DNA of 64,000 bases, taken from the NCBI RefSeq assembly GCF_039871975.1, contig NZ_JBDPLL010000001.1. One strand, written 5' to 3'. A model generated the notes under the pieces. It did no database searches. It was not told the DNA's origin and worked only from the letters and a program-made list of their open reading frames with translations. Positions 28,214 through 37,386 of the stretch are shown here, in pieces. Each line of letters begins with the position of its first letter. The stretch's first letter is position 1. Source of the DNA: Trichormus_B sp936914905 (GTDB lineage Bacteria > Cyanobacteriota > Cyanobacteriia > Cyanobacteriales > Nostocaceae). Made by a program: the position numbers and the translations under genes.

Positions 28214-29539
28214 ATGCTGCGAATTATTACTCAGCAGGCAAACGTTAGAACCGAACTACAACGTATCTGCGAACGTCTACAACGCGCCGAAGGCGAACGC
28301 ACCCAGGATGAACAATTGCTTCATAAAGAAGCAACCGTGCGGGAAGTGTTGCAAGCAGTTAAACGCCAAGGCGATAAAGCTGTACTGCACTACATAGCCG
28401 AATTTGACCATCAAACCTTGCAACCAGAAGAACTACGGGTGACTGGTTCAGAACTGGATGCAGCTTACCAACAGGTATCAAAGGATTTGTTGGCAGCTAT
28501 TCAGCTAGCTTGTCGCCAAATTGAAGCGTTTCACCGTCAGCGAGTACCAAAAAGCTGGGTACACTTTGGCGATGATGAAGTAGTGCTGGGTAAACGTTAT
28601 ACACCTGTAGATCGGGCAGGTTTATACGTTCCTGGAGGTCGCGCTTCCTATCCCAGTACAGTGTTAATGAATGCTATTCCAGCCAAAGTAGCAGGTGTAC
28701 CCAGGATATTGATGGTGACACCAGCACGAGGAGGGAAAACGATTAACTCAGCGGTTCTAGTAGCTGCACAAGAAGCTGGGATACAAGAAATTTATCGCAT
28801 TGGGGGCGCTCAAGCGATCGCAGCTTTAGCTTACGGTACAGAAACTATCCCCAAAGTGAATGTGATTACTGGACCAGGTAACATTTATGTCACTTTGGCC
28901 AAAAAGCTAGTCTATGGAACAGTGGGTATTGATTCTTTGGCAGGTCCTAGCGAAGTGCTAATTATTGCCGATGAAACAGCCAATCCCGTTCATGTAGCCA
29001 CGGATTTATTAGCCCAAGCCGAACATGATCCAATGGCTGCAGCGATTTTGTTAACCACAGATGCTGGTTTGGCAAAAAAAGTTCAAGTGGCTGTAGATAG
29101 ACAACTGGTGGATCACCCACGACGGATAGACACAGAAAAAGCGATCGCCCATTATGGCTTAATTGTGGTAGTCGAATCCCTAGAAGCAGCAGTAGAACTT
29201 TCCAATGAGTTTGCACCTGAACATCTAGAGTTAGAAATTAAAGATCCTTGGTCTTTAATTTCTCAAATCCGCCATGCTGGAGCCATTTTCCTGGGTTACT
29301 CAACACCAGAAGCTGTGGGAGACTATTTAGCCGGACCCAACCACACCTTGCCCACTTCTGGTGCGGCTCGTTATGCTTCTGCATTAGGCGTGGAAACTTT
29401 CCTCAAACATTCTAGTATTATCCAATACTCACCAACTGCACTGAACAAAGTAGCTAATGCTATTGACTCTTTAGCTACATCTGAAGGTTTACCTTCCCAT
29501 GCTGATTCAGTCAAAAGGCGAGTTGAGGAGGCAGAGTAA
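28214..29539 (+). CDS. hisD: Histidinol dehydrogenase
   Basis: Catalyses the last two steps of histidine synthesis, the NAD-dependent oxidation of histidinol to histidine. At 441 residues it is of normal length. It contains YVPGGRASYPSTVLMNAIPA, the IGGAQAIAALAYGT strand, and the signature GPGNIYVTLAKKLVYGTVGI followed by DSLAGPSEVLIIAD. Zinc-site residues lie in LAQAEHDP and FAPEHLEL, and the C-terminal GAARYASALGVETFLKHSSI is present. It stands alone without other his genes, as usual in cyanobacteria. Confidence 0.97.
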   Translation: MLRIITQQANVRTELQRICERLQRAEGERTQDEQLLHKEATVREVLQAVKRQGDKAVLHYIAEFDHQTLQPEELRVTGSELDAAYQQVSKDLLAAIQLACRQIEAFHRQRVPKSWVHFGDDEVVLGKRYTPVDRAGLYVPGGRASYPSTVLMNAIPAKVAGVPRILMVTPARGGKTINSAVLVAAQEAGIQEIYRIGGAQAIAALAYGTETIPKVNVITGPGNIYVTLAKKLVYGTVGIDSLAGPSEVLIIADETANPVHVATDLLAQAEHDPMAAAILLTTDAGLAKKVQVAVDRQLVDHPRRIDTEKAIAHYGLIVVVESLEAAVELSNEFAPEHLELEIKDPWSLISQIRHAGAIFLGYSTPEAVGDYLAGPNHTLPTSGAARYASALGVETFLKHSSIIQYSPTALNKVANAIDSLATSEGLPSHADSVKRRVEEAE

Positions 29540-29713
29540 TTTAGAATACCTATTTTACTTGAATGGGGTTGACAACTGCTACTCCATAGCTAACGATAGT
29601 GAGCTTGTGTATTTACCAAAATAAAGCTCACATTCACAAAATTATTGGTGTGTATACCAATAAAATCTTTAATGTGATCATTTAAGGGGTCTACTCTTGA
29701 GGAGAAAAAAGCG

Positions 29714-30145
29714 GTGTTAAAGACTATTTTAGTAGCTCTGGATGGTTCGGAAATTGCTGAACGAGTAATTAAGACTTTAGGTTATTTGGTATTGTCACCA
29801 AACACTAATATGATTCTTTGTCATGTATTTCCTGCACCAGAGTCAGAAATAGAATTACCCGCTGATCGTCCTCAGCGAGGTTTACCACAGTTCTCTTATT
29901 TTCATATTGAGAAGCAGATGCAATCTTATCAAGAAAGATTATCAGTTAAAAGCGAGTTAGAACTAGTCACGGGTGATCCTGCTGATGAAATTATTCGACT
30001 AGCTAATATTTACAAAGCCGACTTAGTTGTGATTGGAAGTCGCGGTTTAACGGGAATGAATAGAATTGTTCAGGGTTCTGTTAGCACTCAAGTAATGGAA
30101 GCAGCTAATTGTTCAGTGTTAGTGGTAAAACCAGCGAGAAATTAG
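29714..30145 (+). CDS. Universal stress protein (UspA family)
   Basis: A 143-residue single Usp domain: MLKTILVALDGSEIAERVIK at the start, a helix-rich middle, then LVTGDPADEIIRLANIYKAD and the ATP-binding motif GSRGLTGMNRIVQGS, ending SVLVVKP. The G-x2-G-x9-G-S pattern points to the ATP-binding subclass. The start codon is GTG (29714) with a strong GAGGAG 9-14 bases upstream, which settles the start. The protein is cytoplasmic and the specific stress is unknown. Confidence 0.92.
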   Translation: MLKTILVALDGSEIAERVIKTLGYLVLSPNTNMILCHVFPAPESEIELPADRPQRGLPQFSYFHIEKQMQSYQERLSVKSELELVTGDPADEIIRLANIYKADLVVIGSRGLTGMNRIVQGSVSTQVMEAANCSVLVVKPARN

Positions 30146-30683
30146 GGTATTACTAATTCAAAATATGGATTTTGTTCGAGATAAAGATACAAAGAAACAG
30201 ATTTTTTTTGTAAAAATGTGTCTTTTCTGGCTACTATAGTTGTTCTAATTCTCAAATACTTTTTAAATACACTAGATAACACAAAAACAAATGTGCCTGT
30301 ACAATTCGTGTCAGTAAATAGTGAATAAGTATTTGGTAAGACTTACGCAAGTGTCACACTTGACTTTTCCCCAAACACTCGACCTCTAATTTAAATCCTG
30401 GTTGGAATTTAAAGTTTTTCATTATTATTTAATAATACCATTTTTAATACCATTTTTGTAGAGACGTTTCATGCAACGCCTCTACAAAAATGTATCATGA
30501 TTTATTTGTTGCTTGGGTTGAGCGGTAGTGATACCCCAACAGTAATTAATGTCCTTTGGTTTGTTGGGTTATCCCTTCGGCACACTACGTGAATTTTCCA
30601 TTGCTTCGCAACGCTAAGGCGAACAACCCACCCTTCATTTAACAAGTGAAATACTGCGTTTTTATGCGTTATAATATACCTTT
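30146..30683. other. Gene-free stretch with cyanobacterial palindromes
   Basis: 30454-30490 is an imperfect palindrome (TTTTTGTAGAGACGT... / ...CCTCTACAAAAA), a widespread cyanobacterial intergenic motif that may act as a terminator. 30555-30625 is another structured, GC-richer repeat. The frame 30502-30687 on the minus strand is repeat-derived and is not called. Confidence 0.55.
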
Positions 30684-31070
30684 TCAACCTCGTGTGTTGC
30701 GTAAAAATTCACGCAAACTCAACAAACTCAGCGTCTGACCTAAATTTAAAGGTAAAATAGATATCCCTTCCAAACGAGACTGTACCCAACCTTCCCCCCA
30801 ATACCACTCATGAAAACCGTCAATTCCACCACTGAGTAGCAACCGCAGACAATTCGTTTTAGCTACATCTACGTGATGATGGATTTGAACTAGTCCTGTG
30901 GCGGTAGTAAAATTAGATCCAGATGTTAATTTTTCCGGCATTCCCAGAGAAAAACTTTGTCCTACTAGCCATTTTTCCAATTGTGCTGGAAGTAATAGAC
31001 TGTTGTGAATTGCATCAGCTGATGCTTCGATTTCAATTCGCAGTTGGCTTTGTTGAATAGTACCTAACAT
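30684..31070 (-). CDS. SRPBCC-like hypothetical protein
   Basis: A 128-residue protein reading TIQQSQLRIEIEASADAIHN and LLPAQLEKWLVGQ, then LSGGIDGFHEWYWGEGWVQS and ending LSLREFLRNTRG. The 'bias the target, then W...E' layout and small size resemble START/SRPBCC (polyketide-cyclase-like) domains. No active-site residue can be named. I start at the ATG at 31070, because the 24 upstream codons translate an STRR (repeats of NHQSPITNYQ) and are not protein-like. Confidence 0.6.
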   Translation of the reverse strand: MLGTIQQSQLRIEIEASADAIHNSLLLPAQLEKWLVGQSFSLGMPEKLTSGSNFTTATGLVQIHHHVDVAKTNCLRLLLSGGIDGFHEWYWGEGWVQSRLEGISILPLNLGQTLSLLSLREFLRNTRG

Positions 31071-31120
31071 GGTGATGGGTAATTGGTAATTGGTAATGGG
31101 TGATTGGTGATTGGTAAAAT
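31071..31120. repeat. STRR array (tgattgg/taattgg)
   Basis: Six to seven heptamers lie directly upstream of the ATG of the SRPBCC-like gene, where its ribosome-binding site should be. Confidence 0.8.
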
Positions 31121-31193
31121 TCCCCCCATCTTCCCCAGTCACGAAACGACCTAAAATAGAAAAGTTATCTTGTTAAGAATTGTAAGGGTTTTC

Positions 31194-32099
31194 ATGGCGG
31201 ATCAATTAATGCGGGCTACAGCAGCAGATGGGGGTATTCGGGCGGTAGGTGTGATTACTACACGCTTAACGGAGGAAGCACGAGTACGTCATAAGCTTTC
31301 TTCTGTCGCTACAGCAGCACTGGGAAGAACGATGTCAGCAGGTTTGTTGATGGCTTCTAGTATGAAGCGTGTTGGGTCTAGAGTCAATGTGCGGGTGAGG
31401 GGCGATGGGCCTTTAGGTGGTATATTGGTAGATGCCGGCTTGGATGGCACAGTAAGGGGCTATGTGCAGAACCCAACGGTGGAATTGCCTCCTAATGCTA
31501 AAGGTAAGCTAGATGTTGGTGGTGCTGTGGGTAGTGGGTATCTCTATGTTGTTCGGGATATTGGCTATGGTTATCCCTACTCTAGTACAATTGAACTTCT
31601 TTCTGGGGAAATTGGCGATGATGTTGCTCATTATTTGGTAAATTCCGAGCAAACACCTTCAGCTTTGCTTTTGGGTGTGTTTGTGGGGTCTGGTGGGGTT
31701 ACTGCATCTGGGGGTCTACTGGTACAAGTGTTGCCTAAGGCGGCTAGAGATGAGGCTTTGGTGGCAATGCTTGAATCAAGGGTATCTGCTTTATCCGGTT
31801 TTACGCCGTTGTTGCAAGCTGGAAAGACGCTGACTGAAATTTTTGGTGATTTGCTGGGAGATATGGGTTTAAAAATATTTCCAGAAAGTCAGATTCTACG
31901 CTTCCATTGCGGTTGTTCTTTTAATCGGGTGTTAGGAGCGTTGAAAATGCTGGGGGAAGCAGAATTGCAAGATATGATTCTTAAAGATGATGGTGCAGAA
32001 GCAACTTGTGATTTCTGTGGCAGTGTTTATCAAGCAAGTAGTGATAATCTAGCACAACTAATTGCTGATTTAAAGAACCAAGTTTCTGTTGTTGAATAG
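31194..32099 (+). CDS. hslO: 33 kDa chaperonin Hsp33
   Basis: A redox-regulated holdase of 301 residues. The N-terminal domain starts MADQLMRATAADGGIRAVGV and contains SAGLLMASSMK, VRVRGDGPLGG and the GSGYLYVVRDIG segment. The C-terminal redox switch has the four zinc cysteines C239-x-C241 and C272-x2-C275 (FHCGCSF and CDFCGS). The ATG at 31194 is preferred over the upstream one at 31170 because it gives the family N-terminus. It acts in the cytoplasm under oxidative plus heat stress. Confidence 0.96.
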   Translation: MADQLMRATAADGGIRAVGVITTRLTEEARVRHKLSSVATAALGRTMSAGLLMASSMKRVGSRVNVRVRGDGPLGGILVDAGLDGTVRGYVQNPTVELPPNAKGKLDVGGAVGSGYLYVVRDIGYGYPYSSTIELLSGEIGDDVAHYLVNSEQTPSALLLGVFVGSGGVTASGGLLVQVLPKAARDEALVAMLESRVSALSGFTPLLQAGKTLTEIFGDLLGDMGLKIFPESQILRFHCGCSFNRVLGALKMLGEAELQDMILKDDGAEATCDFCGSVYQASSDNLAQLIADLKNQVSVVE

Positions 32100-32254
32100 G
32101 TATGAAATAATACTGAAAATCCAAAATATAAATGTTATCTGTGGAGATAGAAGATGAAAAAATAGCTTTTTAATGATGAGAAAGAAAGTTACTATGGCAA
32201 AAATGGAATTATCAGTGTGAGAATGGCTGCTATTAAACTACTTTGGTGTGAGAG

Positions 32255-34312
32255 ATGACAGATCGGGATATTTCAGATAGTTGGTCTCCAGCCAGAGCCA
32301 GAAAGCCAGATCAAAACACAAGATTATCCCGAACTCCAGAAGTCGGGACTACTCAATCATCTGGTGTCCCAGCTACTGGTTCTAACTTTAAATCAGTGAC
32401 GCAAGAACAAGAGAACAATACAGAAGGACTACCTATAAAAACCCATTCAGATCAAACTTTTAATCTCAGTAATCTAACTGGGAAATTACCAAGCTGGATG
32501 AAAAGCTGGGTGCTGTGGTTAATAATGTTGACGTTAATTCCTAGCAGCATTGGATTTGTATCAATATCAATATTGCTCAAGCTGCCATCAGCACCAAATT
32601 GTCCAGAGATATTTTGGCCTTTAGCTAGTGCATCGGTGCGCTTACATTGCGCTCAATTGGCAGCTTCTAAGCAGACGGTAAATGATTTACTGCAGGCGAT
32701 CACACTGGTGAAGGAATTGCCACAGAATCATCCACTCAGAGGGCAAATTAATAGTTTTTTAGAGGAGTGGTCACGGGATATATTACGGTTGGCTGATCAG
32801 AGTTTCCAATCTGGTAATTTAGAGGAAGCGATCACTACTTCACGGCAAATTCCTGAAGATTTGGAAGCTCGGAAAATAGTAGAAGAGCAAATTACTAAAT
32901 GGCAGTTGATTTGGTCAAAGGCAGAAGAAATTTACCAAGAATCATTACAAGAACTGGCTCAAAGGCATTGGCAATCAGCTTTTATGCTGTCATCCAAACT
33001 TCTGCGCGTTAATAATAAATATTGGGCAACTACTAAGTATGATGAACTAAATCGCATAATTGTCACAGCACGGGAAGATGGTGATAAACTCTACAAGGCT
33101 GAAGGTTTTGCAGATAGTCGCTCAGTAGATTATGTCCTAGCAGCTATTAAGTTAGCTGAGTCGATTAAGTCGGATAGTTATCTATATAAAAAAGCGCAGG
33201 AATTGATTCCTGTATTTGGACGCAAGATACTGAAATTGGCACAAGCCAAGATGGATAAGCGTGATGCGGATACAGCATTAGAAATTGTGCGCCAAATTCC
33301 ACCTATTCCTGAATTACAATCAGAAATTGATGATTTTGTGGTTTTGGGTGAAGCACAAAGGAGTGCTTGGATAGGAACGGTTTCTGGTTTAGAGGCTGCT
33401 ATTTCCCAAGCCCAACAAATTGATGCTTCTAGGGAAATATATGAGAAAGCACAAGAACTGATTGCGCGTTGGCAATTAGAAATTCAAGATGTTTCTCGGT
33501 TAGAAAAAGCACGAACCCTGGCTAGTCAAGGTAGTGTTAACGAGTTAACTGCGGCAATTTCCGAAGCGCAGATGATTCCCGATAGTAATCCTCGTGCTGA
33601 GGAAGCACGTCAGGAGATGAATCGTTGGCGTGGACAAGTAGAGTCTATTGAAGATAGACCTTACTTAGACCGGGCTGAACAAATAGCTTTATTAGAGGAT
33701 ATTACTTCCTTACAGGCTGCAATCGCAGAGGCAAATCAAATTCGCTCTGGTAGTGCATTATATCCAGAAGCACGGAAAAAGATCCGTAGTTGGACTGCTA
33801 AACTACAACGAATTCAAGATCAACCTTACTTAGATCAAGCACGAATCATTGCTGATAGCGGGGATTTAAACACTGCTATTAGAGAAGCTCAAAAAATTGC
33901 TTCATCGGGAAGGGCGCTTGCTAGTGAAGCACAAACAGCCGTTGATACTTGGCAAGAACAAATCCGCGCTAAAGAAAACTGGAAAAAAGCTAGAGAAGTG
34001 GCAATTACTGGCACACCAGAAGCTTTAGCAGAGGCAATACGGTTAGCTGACCGGGTTTCTAATGGTAACGTTTTACGCATGGATGCGAATGTGGCTATTG
34101 ATCAATGGAGTACACAGTTATTAGAAATAGCACGTTCCCAAAGCGAGTTTGATGTTTCTAAAAGCATTGAAACTGCTAGATTAATTCCTCGTGGTAGTTC
34201 TGCTTACAGAGATGCTCAGGAGCAAATTAGAACTTGGAAACAAGTTATCATACCTCGGACACCATCTACACCATCTTCGGAACCATCACCTGAAGCTGAC
34301 CAATCTCCATAA
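32255..34312 (+). CDS. Single-pass membrane protein with tandem helical repeats
   Basis: 685 residues. A disordered, charged N-terminus (1-80) precedes one transmembrane helix (about 84-108, WVLWLIMLTLIPSSIGFVSI). A long alpha-helical region follows, built from about nine diverged 55-65-residue repeats, each with an AI.(L/E)A..I pattern and ending in a conserved Trp (for example ARWQLEIQ, NRWRGQVE, RSWTAKLQ, DTWQEQIR, DQWSTQLL, RTWKQVII). A short Pro/Ser tail closes it. Similar proteins are often labelled 'chromosome segregation ATPase-like', but no nucleotide-binding motif is present. The topology suggests a scaffold. Confidence 0.65.
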   Translation: MTDRDISDSWSPARARKPDQNTRLSRTPEVGTTQSSGVPATGSNFKSVTQEQENNTEGLPIKTHSDQTFNLSNLTGKLPSWMKSWVLWLIMLTLIPSSIGFVSISILLKLPSAPNCPEIFWPLASASVRLHCAQLAASKQTVNDLLQAITLVKELPQNHPLRGQINSFLEEWSRDILRLADQSFQSGNLEEAITTSRQIPEDLEARKIVEEQITKWQLIWSKAEEIYQESLQELAQRHWQSAFMLSSKLLRVNNKYWATTKYDELNRIIVTAREDGDKLYKAEGFADSRSVDYVLAAIKLAESIKSDSYLYKKAQELIPVFGRKILKLAQAKMDKRDADTALEIVRQIPPIPELQSEIDDFVVLGEAQRSAWIGTVSGLEAAISQAQQIDASREIYEKAQELIARWQLEIQDVSRLEKARTLASQGSVNELTAAISEAQMIPDSNPRAEEARQEMNRWRGQVESIEDRPYLDRAEQIALLEDITSLQAAIAEANQIRSGSALYPEARKKIRSWTAKLQRIQDQPYLDQARIIADSGDLNTAIREAQKIASSGRALASEAQTAVDTWQEQIRAKENWKKAREVAITGTPEALAEAIRLADRVSNGNVLRMDANVAIDQWSTQLLEIARSQSEFDVSKSIETARLIPRGSSAYRDAQEQIRTWKQVIIPRTPSTPSSEPSPEADQSP

Positions 34313-34328
34313 TCAATTAGTGATGGCT

Positions 34329-34550
34329 TGTAATTGGTAATTGGTAATTGGTAATTGGTAATTGGTAATTGGTAATTGGTAATTGGNNNNNNNNNNNNNN
34401 NNNNNNNNNNNNNNNNNNNNNNNNNNNNNNNNNNNNNNNNNNNNNNNNNNNNNNNNNNNNNNNNNNNNNNNNNNNNNNNNNNNNNNTAATTGGTAATTGG
34501 TAATTGGTAATTGGTAATTGGTAATTGGTAATTGGTAATTGGTAATTGGT
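34329..34550. repeat. Large STRR array (taattgg)n interrupted by an assembly gap
   Basis: At least 17 perfect or near-perfect TAATTGG/TGGTAAT heptamers lie on the two sides of the gap. It starts a few bases after the stop codon of the repeat-protein gene. The true copy number is unknown. Confidence 0.95.
34387..34486. other. Assembly gap of 100 N
   Basis: Exactly 100 N, the conventional placeholder for unknown length, inside the heptamer array. It shows that the source is a draft assembly that could not cross the repeat. Confidence 0.99.
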
Positions 34551-34570
34551 GAAAAAAAGATTATCTATTA

Positions 34571-34735
34571 GACCTAATGCAGAATTAATTCTATGTTATA
34601 ATCACGGGTTGTCTTTGTTTTAGCCAAAAGTTAGAGTTACACGGTTATGTTTAAATTAGCGAGCGCAAAGAACACCAAAAATACACAGAATCTAAGACTC
34701 TCTATCATACCATAGAAACAATTTTGCAAGAGGTC
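34571..34735 (+). mobile_element. MITE copy 3 (TA-flanked, 165 bp)
   Basis: The left end GACCTAATGCA and right end TGCAAGAGGTC have TA on both sides. The body is homologous to copies 1, 2 and 4. The left terminal repeat carries two mismatches. Confidence 0.87.
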
Positions 34736-34749
34736 TATTAAGAATAAAG

Positions 34750-34783
34750 AAAGGGGGCTGATTTAATACAGTCCCCTTTTTTT
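34750..34783. terminator. Bidirectional hairpin terminator
   Basis: AAGGGGGCTG pairs imperfectly with CAGTCCCCTT, with a run of seven T on the plus side and AAAG-rich sequence on the other. It could serve the plus-strand transcript from 32255 and the minus-strand Uma2 relic. Confidence 0.65.
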
Positions 34784-34791
34784 GTTGAATA

Positions 34792-35436
34792 TTATTCATT
34801 TAGTGCTAGTAGTGCTAGTTTAACCCAATTACTTACGAAGCGAGTTGCGGCCATTTGTCCAATCTTGTTACTTTCTGCAATAAGTGGAGGAATTTCTGTG
34901 ATTTGGATAGGTGCAACAGTATGGCTAATTTGACTTTCTGAACATTGCCCATTTGTCAGGATATAGAATCTTAATCTAGTTCCATTACAACGCTAAAATT
35001 GAGGAATTCCCATTGCAGCATAAAGCTTAAATTTATCTATTCTAGGTCGTTAACATTCTACTGCTAGCACTAAGTCTGGTGGTCGATCAAATGCTAAATC
35101 AATATTCTGCTTTTCTCCGACTAATAATTCATTTTGGATGTAATAACTGCTATATGGTTCTGCACCAGATTCTAAATCATCTCTAGTTAATGTAAGTCAA
35201 CTAACGTGGTTAACTTCTAACCCCAATTTTTCACACAATACCCCAACAAAAACCTCAATTAACCGATTGGAGTTTTCATGGGGTTTTTGTGGAGTCATAA
35301 TTTCTAGATTTCCCTGGTGGTGAGAAATTCTATTTACCCGTTCTGAACCCATTTCACCTAGCATGGTTTTAAATGTCTGCCAGCTGATGTTTTCTAGTAA
35401 AACTCTGGTTTCTGTCGGTGTTGCTGTTGTTAGCAT
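34792..35436 (-). pseudogene. Uma2-family endonuclease with three in-frame stops
   Basis: The whole frame reads as a Uma2 (PD-(D/E)XK) protein of about 214 codons: ISWQTFKTMLGEMGSERVNR, then LESGAEPYSSYYIQNELLVG, the catalytic-region PPDLVLAVEC and DKFKLYAAMGIPQF. It is interrupted by TGA after NHVS, TAA after AVEC and TAG after IPQF (Trp in the family). No frameshift is needed, so decay is recent or slow. The function of the Uma2 family is poorly known. Confidence 0.85.
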
Positions 35437-35534
35437 ATTTCAAATTATTTACTATGTAAATATATTCTTTGCGGTCATCCTTCTTTTTGCGATCTCTTCT
35501 CTGCGCCTTTGCACCTCTGCGTGAGAAAAAAATT

Positions 35535-37049
35535 CTATTTTTGAGCTTGAATTTGTCTAACTACCGTCAAAGCTGAATAACTTACTCCTGCTGTACCTTC
35601 TCCTGGATGAGTTGAATCACCAACTAACCACAAATTATTAATAGGTGTACGATTAGCAAAACCAAAGGGTCCAAAGGTAGAAATTCTTTGACCAATTCCA
35701 CCAACAATTCCCTTTTTTCTACCTGTATAATGGGCAAAGGTGAGGGGTGTTGCAGCTTCTACATGAATGATGGTTTTTGGTTTTAAATAGAAATATTGGG
35801 AAAGTTTGGATATTGCATCTTGGGTAAATTTCTCTTTTAACCCTTGATAATCTTGAGTATTCCACCAGGGAGTAAAATCAACAAAAGAAGAAGCGATAAT
35901 TGTGCCTTTTCCTGCTGGTGCGCGGCCATCTCCAGGATGACTTACAGATACAAACAAAGAATTATTTTCACCAATTGGTCCCTTGATATCATACATAAAT
36001 TGTAGATGGGGGGGACAATCATAAGGAATCGCACTGGCATCTACACCCAAATAAACTACAAATGCACCGGAAGCAGGCGGTAATTTTGCTACTCTTTGTT
36101 TATATCCAGACGGGGCTTTTTCTCCTAATAATTCTACTAAGTTCTGCACAGTGACGTTAGCAATTACATAATCTGCTGTTTGGATCCAAACTTCCCCTGT
36201 TTTTTGATTTCTAATCACTACACTGTTAGCTTGGCCATTTCCCACGTTGATTTTTCCGACGGTATGACACATTAATAATTGACCACCGTCTCTTTCTAAG
36301 GATTCTACCAAGCGATCACTCAATACTTGCATACTACCTTGGAGATGATACAATCCTTGTGGCGATTGAGATACACTCAAAGCTGTAGCCGCATAAAGTA
36401 AAGCTGTTTCTTCCGCACTGACTTGGGAATATAACTTCAGTTGTAAATCTAAAAATGTCCGCAGTCGCTGGTCATTCCCTAAACCATATAAACGTAAAGC
36501 ATCCCCCACAGTAAATAAGGTAAAGGGTGCAGTGATGAAGGTACTAGGACGAACTGCTTGAGTTAACTGCCACAAGTCCCATAAATTCCGTGGTGGTAAA
36601 ACGGGGTCACCTCCTTGAAATTCCCAACTAGCTTTAAATAAAGTTGCTAATAATTGCCAAAACGGTTCACTACCAGGAAATTCTTTTTGGCGTTCTTGTT
36701 GCCATTTTTTAGGATCACGCCAAACATTAATAGGTGTGGACTCACCAGGAAGATAGACTGCACAAGCGGGGTCACAAAAAGTAGCTGCGGGTAACTCAAT
36801 TCCTAATTCTGAGAAAATACGGTTATGTATGCCCCCAGGTTCTAACCCAGCAACTTGAGTTGCACCCACATCAAAGGTAAACCCTTGGCGTTTAAAGGTG
36901 GAAGCACAGCCACCGGGAACTACAGCCTGGTCGAGAATTAATACGCTGTGACCTTTATGTGCCAATAATGCGGCGGCTGTTAGTCCACCTATGCCCGCAC
37001 CGATGACGATAAGACGGGATTGCTTTTTGTTAAGGGATAGGCTAGGCAT
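35535..37049 (-). CDS. crtD: C-3',4' desaturase CrtD (phytoene desaturase superfamily)
   Basis: A flavoenzyme that introduces the 3',4' double bond in myxoxanthophyll-type carotenoids. 504 residues. The N-terminal FAD dinucleotide fold has G17-x-G19-x2-G22 (VIGAGIGGLTAAALL) and PGGCASTFKRQGFTFDVGAT. The C-terminal FAD-binding end has NNLWLVGDSTHPGEGTAGVS. The sequence ILDQAVVPGGCAS with GATQVAGLEPGGIHNRIFSE is what I recall for cyanobacterial CrtD rather than CrtP, CrtQ or CrtO. It acts at the thylakoid or plasma membrane and is monocistronic. Confidence 0.85.
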   Translation of the reverse strand: MPSLSLNKKQSRLIVIGAGIGGLTAAALLAHKGHSVLILDQAVVPGGCASTFKRQGFTFDVGATQVAGLEPGGIHNRIFSELGIELPAATFCDPACAVYLPGESTPINVWRDPKKWQQERQKEFPGSEPFWQLLATLFKASWEFQGGDPVLPPRNLWDLWQLTQAVRPSTFITAPFTLFTVGDALRLYGLGNDQRLRTFLDLQLKLYSQVSAEETALLYAATALSVSQSPQGLYHLQGSMQVLSDRLVESLERDGGQLLMCHTVGKINVGNGQANSVVIRNQKTGEVWIQTADYVIANVTVQNLVELLGEKAPSGYKQRVAKLPPASGAFVVYLGVDASAIPYDCPPHLQFMYDIKGPIGENNSLFVSVSHPGDGRAPAGKGTIIASSFVDFTPWWNTQDYQGLKEKFTQDAISKLSQYFYLKPKTIIHVEAATPLTFAHYTGRKKGIVGGIGQRISTFGPFGFANRTPINNLWLVGDSTHPGEGTAGVSYSALTVVRQIQAQK

Positions 37050-37386
37050 GGATAATTAATTTTACAATTCTTAGTATTACTACTTATAATTTTAAATTCA
37101 ATCTGGCGGTGTAGGAGTTGGGAAAGAATGGGATTTGCGAGCAGTTATACTGGTCTTTAGTAAAATAATAGTCATGCTGCAATAATAATAGGCAAAAGTC
37201 AAGGTTTAAAAATTCAGGAATTAGCGATCGCAATTTTTGCTAAAAATCTCAATCCCACAGTTATTAACCCTGATTTCCTTAAATGCAGGGAACAGCTAAT
37301 AGGGTTAAAAGATTCTTGATATATACCTTTGTTCTTAACTTTTTTACCTCATTTACCTGCAATTTCCTGTAATTAGACTGTTAAAA
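37050..37386. other. Gene-free stretch
   Basis: No gene or strong secondary structure is seen; it holds one HIP1 site near 37226. Confidence 0.5.

Noticed and set aside
30502..30687. 61-codon minus-strand frame before the SRPBCC-like gene
   Set aside because: Encoded by a structured intergenic repeat, with no protein character.
34329..34550. CRISPR array
   Set aside because: The repeat unit is 7 bp with no spacers, and no cas gene is present. It is an STRR microsatellite.
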